A stretch of DNA of 64,000 nucleotides. It comes from Streptomyces sp. CoH27. GTDB lineage: Bacteria > Actinomycetota > Actinomycetes > Streptomycetales > Streptomycetaceae. The position numbers and the translations under genes are program-made. The DNA lies in the NCBI RefSeq assembly GCF_020181035.1, contig NZ_JAIQYY010000015.1, positions 106,800 to 170,799 of the forward strand, in the 5' to 3' direction. Shown one piece after another: positions 60,934 to 64,000 of this stretch. The notes under the pieces are model-generated. The model worked only from the letters and a program-made list of their open reading frames with translations. It had not been told where the DNA came from and did no database searches. The number at the start of each line of letters is the position of its first letter. Within the stretch, counting starts at the first letter, position 1.

Positions 60934-61305
60934 TCAGACCGCGAAGAGCAGTCCGGCGCTGATCAGGACAACGATCGCGGTGGCGAAGTGGATCCCGAAC
61001 GCCACGGCCTTCGTCCCGCCGTTGCGCAGCACGTTCAACGTGTCGCCGAACGGTACGAGTGCCACGGCGAGCATGAACCACGCCTCGGCCCGCGCTCCGG
61101 CGAAGGCGAGCAGGACCAGGCCCAGCAGCCCGAAGGTGCCGTCCCGGAGACCCTTGATCGACAGATAGGCACCGGCGTCGCCGCGCGGGTCGGCCGGGAC
61201 GCCGTAGCCGGCCGCGGCCGGACCGGGCTGGAACAGGAAGCGGTAGCCGAGGAACACGCAGAACAGGTCGAGCAGGACGGCGAGCGTGTAAGCGGTGACG
61301 GTCAT
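60934..61305 (-). CDS. DUF4267 small membrane protein
   Basis: A 123-aa protein with about four hydrophobic helices: AYTLAVLLDLFCVFLGYRFL, DGTFGLLGLVLLAFAGAR, EAWFMLAVALVPFGDTLNVL and AVAFGIHFATAIVVLISAGL. The YLSIKGLRDGTFGL segment is characteristic of DUF4267 as I know it. Family function unknown. First gene of an operon with the cupin gene, divergent from a broken TetR gene whose palindromic operators lie in the 76-bp gap. Confidence 0.8.
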   Translation of the reverse strand: MTVTAYTLAVLLDLFCVFLGYRFLFQPGPAAAGYGVPADPRGDAGAYLSIKGLRDGTFGLLGLVLLAFAGARAEAWFMLAVALVPFGDTLNVLRNGGTKAVAFGIHFATAIVVLISAGLLFAV

Positions 61306-61333
61306 GTCTCCCCCTGAATCGTTCTGATCCGTT

Positions 61334-61350
61334 TTCTAGCAACGCTACGA
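61334..61350. promoter_or_regulatory. TetR operator copy 1
   Basis: TTCTAGCAACGCTA (61334-61347) is the exact reverse complement of 61387-61400. The box is itself a near palindrome (TCTAGC-AAC-GCTACGA). Confidence 0.65.
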
Positions 61351-61381
61351 CTGAGAGCGAAGGTAGCGGATCACCGACAGA

Positions 61382-61860
61382 ATGTCTAGCGTTGCTAGAA
61401 CTCCGGGCGTGACGATCCAGAGGCGCCGGGAGCACGAACGAGCGGAACGTGAGCGGCTGATCGTGACGGCCGCGCGGGAACTCGCGGAGGCCGAGGGCTC
61501 GGACGCGGTGACCACCGCCGGCCGGCCGCCGAGACCGAGTACAGCCGGCCCGTTCTCCACAGCCACTTCAAGGACAAGGACGCGATCATGGCGGCGGTCG
61601 CGGTCCAGGGCTGCGCCGACCTGGCGGCAGAGCTACGGCAGGCGCGCGCCGCCACACGGGGCACACGCGAGGCGCTCGCGGCCATCGCCCGCACGTACAC
61701 GTCCTTCGCCCGCCGCCGGCCCGCCCTCTACGACGCGATGTTCACCCACCTGGTGGACCTGCCGTTCGCGACGGAGGAGGCATCGACGCCGCTCAAGGAG
61801 GCGTTCGCGAGCTGCTGTGCGGCTCCGCCGCGATGGGGATCCCCGGGTTCGAGCGGAGCC
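61382..61860 (+). pseudogene. Frameshifted and truncated TetR family regulator
   Basis: The first part reads, in one frame, VTIQRRREHERAERERLIVT then AARELAEAEGSDAVTT, the start of a TetR helix-turn-helix. The continuation RRPAAETEYSRPVLHSHFKD and KDAIMAAVAVQGCADLAAEL lies in another frame. A single missing base near 61515 (ACC-GCC for ACC-CGCC) explains this: restoring one C joins VTT to RRPAAETEYS. After about LKEAFASC (61809) the frame no longer resembles the family, so the C-terminus is also lost or scrambled. Start is ATG 61382 or GTG 61409. The adjacent operators look intact. Sequencing error is possible for the frameshift but not for the tail. Confidence 0.72.
61385..61400. promoter_or_regulatory. 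TetR operator copy 2
   Basis: TCTAGC-GTT-GCTAGA (61385-61399) is a perfect 15-bp palindrome of the classical TetR form, overlapping the first codons of the broken TetR gene. With copy 1 it brackets the divergent promoters. Confidence 0.75.
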
Positions 61861-61971
61861 GAGATTGTGGAGGAGCGACCAGCCACAACGAACCGGCAGC
61901 CGCCGACGGCGAACGGCCCCCTGGGGCGAGGGCCCGCCGCCCGGCCGAGTCGAACGGGCGGGTGGGAGAGG

Positions 61972-64000
61972 CTATTCGGCGGCCGGCAGCGCCGCACGCG
62001 GCCGCTGCCAGCCCCGGGATCCCCGCGCCCGCAGCCACGCCGTGGTCTCCTCGGGCGGCATCGCCGCGGCCACCAGCCACCCCTGCACGGCATCACACCC
62101 CAGATCCCGCAACCGCTCCCAGGTCTCGTCGTCCTCCACACCCTCGGCGACGACGAGCAGCCCCAGCGAGTGCGCGAGATCCACGGTGCACCGCACGATC
62201 TCCGCGTCCTCCGCGTCGACGGCCAGCCGGGCCACGAAGGAGCGGTCGATCTTCAGCTCGCTCACCGGCAGCCGCCGCAGATGGACCAGGGAGGAGTACC
62301 CGGTGCCGAAGTCGTCCAGCGACATCTTCACCCCGTGCCCGGTGAGCCCGGCGAGGGTGTCGGCGGCGCGCTGCGGGTCCTCCAGCAGCACATGCTCGGT
62401 TATCTCCAGCTGCAAGGCGCCCGCGGGGACCCCGTGCCGGGCCAGCCGCGCAGCGACCGATCCGGCGAAACCGGGCGTGTGGACGTCGCGGGGCGAGACG
62501 TTCACCGCCACCGGCACCCGCAGCCCCTGCGCCCGCCACCGGGCGACCTGTCCGAGCGCGGTCTCCAGCACGTACTCCGTCAGATGGGGCATCAGCCCGG
62601 AGGACTCGGCGATCGCTATGAACTCGTCCGGCGGCACCTTCCCGCGCTCGGGGTGCACCCAGCGCACCAGCGCCTCCAGGCCGGCGACCTGACCGTCGAA
62701 GCGGACCTTGGGCTGGTAGTGCAGCTGCACCTCGTGCGCGTCCAGCGCCCGGCGCAGGTCGCCGAGGAGGCCGAGGCGGTCCGGGGTGTTGGAGTCCCGC
62801 TTGGACTCGTAGACCTCGACGCCCGTACGGTCCCGCTTCGCCTGGTACATCGCCACGTCCGCCCGGCGCAGCAGGCCTTCGGCGTCCAGGGCATGGTCGG
62901 GGAAGACGGCGACGCCCGCGCTGGCCTCCAGGACGAGGGTGAGGCCGTCGAGGTCCAGCGGAGAGCTGAGGGCGGTGACGAGGCCGCGGGCGACGCGAGT
63001 GGCCGACGTGGTGGAGTCGGCGACGGGCAGTAAGACCGCGAACTCGTCCCCGCCGAGCCGCGCGGCCTCCGCGCCGCGCGGCAGGGCGATCCGCAGCCGG
63101 TCGGCTATCTGAAGCAGCAGCCGGTCACCGGCGAGATGACCGAGCGTGTCGTTCACCGAACGGAAGCGGTCGAGGTCGATCAGCATGAGGGCGGAGCGGG
63201 CGCCGATGCGTTCGGCGTCGTCGAGGGCGGTCCAGATCCGCTCCAGCAGCCACTGCCGGTTGGGCAGCCCGGTCAGCGGGTCGCGCAGCTGTTCCTCGGC
63301 ACGCGCGCGTGCCATCCACAGCGTGGAGTCGAGGGCGATGAGCGGGATGGCGAACAGCGGCAGCAGGACCGGCTCGGCATCGGCGACGACGCACAGCAGG
63401 GGCGCGATGCCAAGCAGGGCGACGGCCATCAGGCCTTGTCTGACCAGGGAGGCGCGGTGGACCGCGGGCACCTTGCCGCCGTGCGGGGCGTGCAGGTACC
63501 ACAGCAGGCCGCGGCTGACGGCGAGATAGGCGACGGCGGCGAGGACGACCTCCGGCACGGTGGCGATGCTCCAGCTGCCGGGCCTCCAGGGCGTCTCGAC
63601 GCTCGGGACGCGGCCGAACGCGCCGAGCAGCAGGGCGCCGGTGCCGATGCCGAGGAGGTCCACCGCGCCGTGCAGGACGCCCTGGCGCCAGCGGTGGCGG
63701 CGGGCGACGCCGACCAGGACGACGACGGTGAGGCTGACCATGCCGGCGGGCACCCAGCCGTAGAGCAGCAGGACGGCGAGGGTGAGGGCGGCGCCGGAGC
63801 CGGTGCCGCCCCACCAGCGGGCACGGCCCAGCATGACGAGGTGACCGACGATGACGCCGGTGAGCAGGGCCAGCGACCAGCCGACGGTGCCGCCCGGGAA
63901 GAGGGCGTGGTGGCCGGTGAAGGCGCGGTAGAAGCCGGCGCCCAGGACGAGTGCGGCGGCGGCCGTGACGGCCGCGGGCAGTGCGGGCCAGGACGGCTGC
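61972..64000 (-). CDS. rmdB: GGDEF-EAL c-di-GMP phosphodiesterase, RmdB-like (5' end outside window)
   Basis: The visible 675 residues continue to the window edge without a start. Order: at least six membrane helices (to about residue 215), a GGDEF domain (DPLTGLPNRQWLLERIWTAL, LIDLDRFRSVNDTLGHLAGD, RLGGDEFAVLLP) and an EAL domain with all catalytic elements: GLEALVRWVHPE, VNVSPRD, LQLEITEHVLLED, SLDDFGTGYSSLVHL, ELKIDRSFV, VAEGVED and CDAVQGWLVAAAMP. The I-site RxxD is absent, so the GGDEF would lack product inhibition or be regulatory. Synteny with gatCA and the architecture match S. coelicolor RmdB (SCO5495), a c-di-GMP phosphodiesterase. Confidence 0.88.
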   Translation of the reverse strand, partial: QPSWPALPAAVTAAAALVLGAGFYRAFTGHHALFPGGTVGWSLALLTGVIVGHLVMLGRARWWGGTGSGAALTLAVLLLYGWVPAGMVSLTVVVLVGVARRHRWRQGVLHGAVDLLGIGTGALLLGAFGRVPSVETPWRPGSWSIATVPEVVLAAVAYLAVSRGLLWYLHAPHGGKVPAVHRASLVRQGLMAVALLGIAPLLCVVADAEPVLLPLFAIPLIALDSTLWMARARAEEQLRDPLTGLPNRQWLLERIWTALDDAERIGARSALMLIDLDRFRSVNDTLGHLAGDRLLLQIADRLRIALPRGAEAARLGGDEFAVLLPVADSTTSATRVARGLVTALSSPLDLDGLTLVLEASAGVAVFPDHALDAEGLLRRADVAMYQAKRDRTGVEVYESKRDSNTPDRLGLLGDLRRALDAHEVQLHYQPKVRFDGQVAGLEALVRWVHPERGKVPPDEFIAIAESSGLMPHLTEYVLETALGQVARWRAQGLRVPVAVNVSPRDVHTPGFAGSVAARLARHGVPAGALQLEITEHVLLEDPQRAADTLAGLTGHGVKMSLDDFGTGYSSLVHLRRLPVSELKIDRSFVARLAVDAEDAEIVRCTVDLAHSLGLLVVAEGVEDDETWERLRDLGCDAVQGWLVAAAMPPEETTAWLRARGSRGWQRPRAALPAAE

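Noticed and set aside
61588..63033. Long plus-strand frame continuing from the TetR remnant
   Set aside because: Beyond about 61860 it is antisense to the RmdB-like gene, which has intact GGDEF and EAL motifs.

Overview
The window is chromosomal DNA from a high-GC actinomycete, almost certainly a Streptomyces. Signs are the strong G/C bias at third codon positions, GTG starts, apparently leaderless genes, a conservon-type GTPase end, an AccB/AccE carboxylase pair, and gene order matching my recollection of the conserved S. coelicolor core around SCO5495-SCO5537. That synteny is from memory and not computed. I see no integrase, transposase, phage gene, CRISPR array, rRNA or tRNA, so this is core chromosome with small repeat-type insertions.

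Layout. 1-2.3 kb: 3' end of a CvnD-like GTPase and the accB-accE acyl-CoA carboxylase operon. 2.4-9.6 kb: secreted PL8 polysaccharide lyase, YceI protein, ArsR-like regulator, small secreted protein, TPM-type membrane protein and GPP34 protein, followed by a short tandem-repeat block. 9.8-11.7 kb: citramalate synthase cimA with a transcription attenuator whose leader peptide begins Met-Ile-Ile. 11.7-20 kb: MHS transporter, secreted beta-propeller, then a nitrogen operon (ureAB fusion, ureC, agmatine deiminase, TetR) divergent from an NCS1 permease, with two similar palindromic boxes between them. 20-22.7 kb: ilvE, leuB and a 43-aa protein. 22.9-26.5 kb: LysR regulator divergent from a quinone-oxidoreductase-like gene, an alpha/beta hydrolase and a small exported protein. 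26.5-30.8 kb: proline catabolism (P5C dehydrogenase, proline dehydrogenase) divergent from a PucR-type regulator. 30.9-35.7 kb: MocR regulator/MFS and TetR/MFS pairs. 35.8-41.4 kb: serA and the ilvB-ilvN-ilvC operon with its Ile/Leu/Val leader-peptide attenuator. 41.5-56.5 kb: GGDEF-EAL protein, dehydrogenase, aldo/keto reductase, sugar dehydrogenase lipoprotein, large LuxR-type ATPase regulator with a minisatellite upstream, GNAT and MMPL genes. 56.5-60.1 kb: gatC-gatA-small membrane protein-gatB. 60.1-64 kb: a structured repeat element, a cupin/DUF4267 pair next to a frameshifted TetR gene with intact operators, and a second GGDEF-EAL protein (RmdB-like) running off the end.

How the genes fit together. 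Branched-chain amino acid synthesis dominates: cimA supplies 2-oxobutyrate for isoleucine, ilvBNC run the shared steps, leuB serves leucine and ilvE does the final transamination, with attenuators in front of cimA and ilvB. Nitrogen salvage (urease, agmatine deiminase, proline oxidation) forms a second theme. Two c-di-GMP proteins form a third: one looks like a cyclase with a dead EAL domain, the other like a phosphodiesterase.
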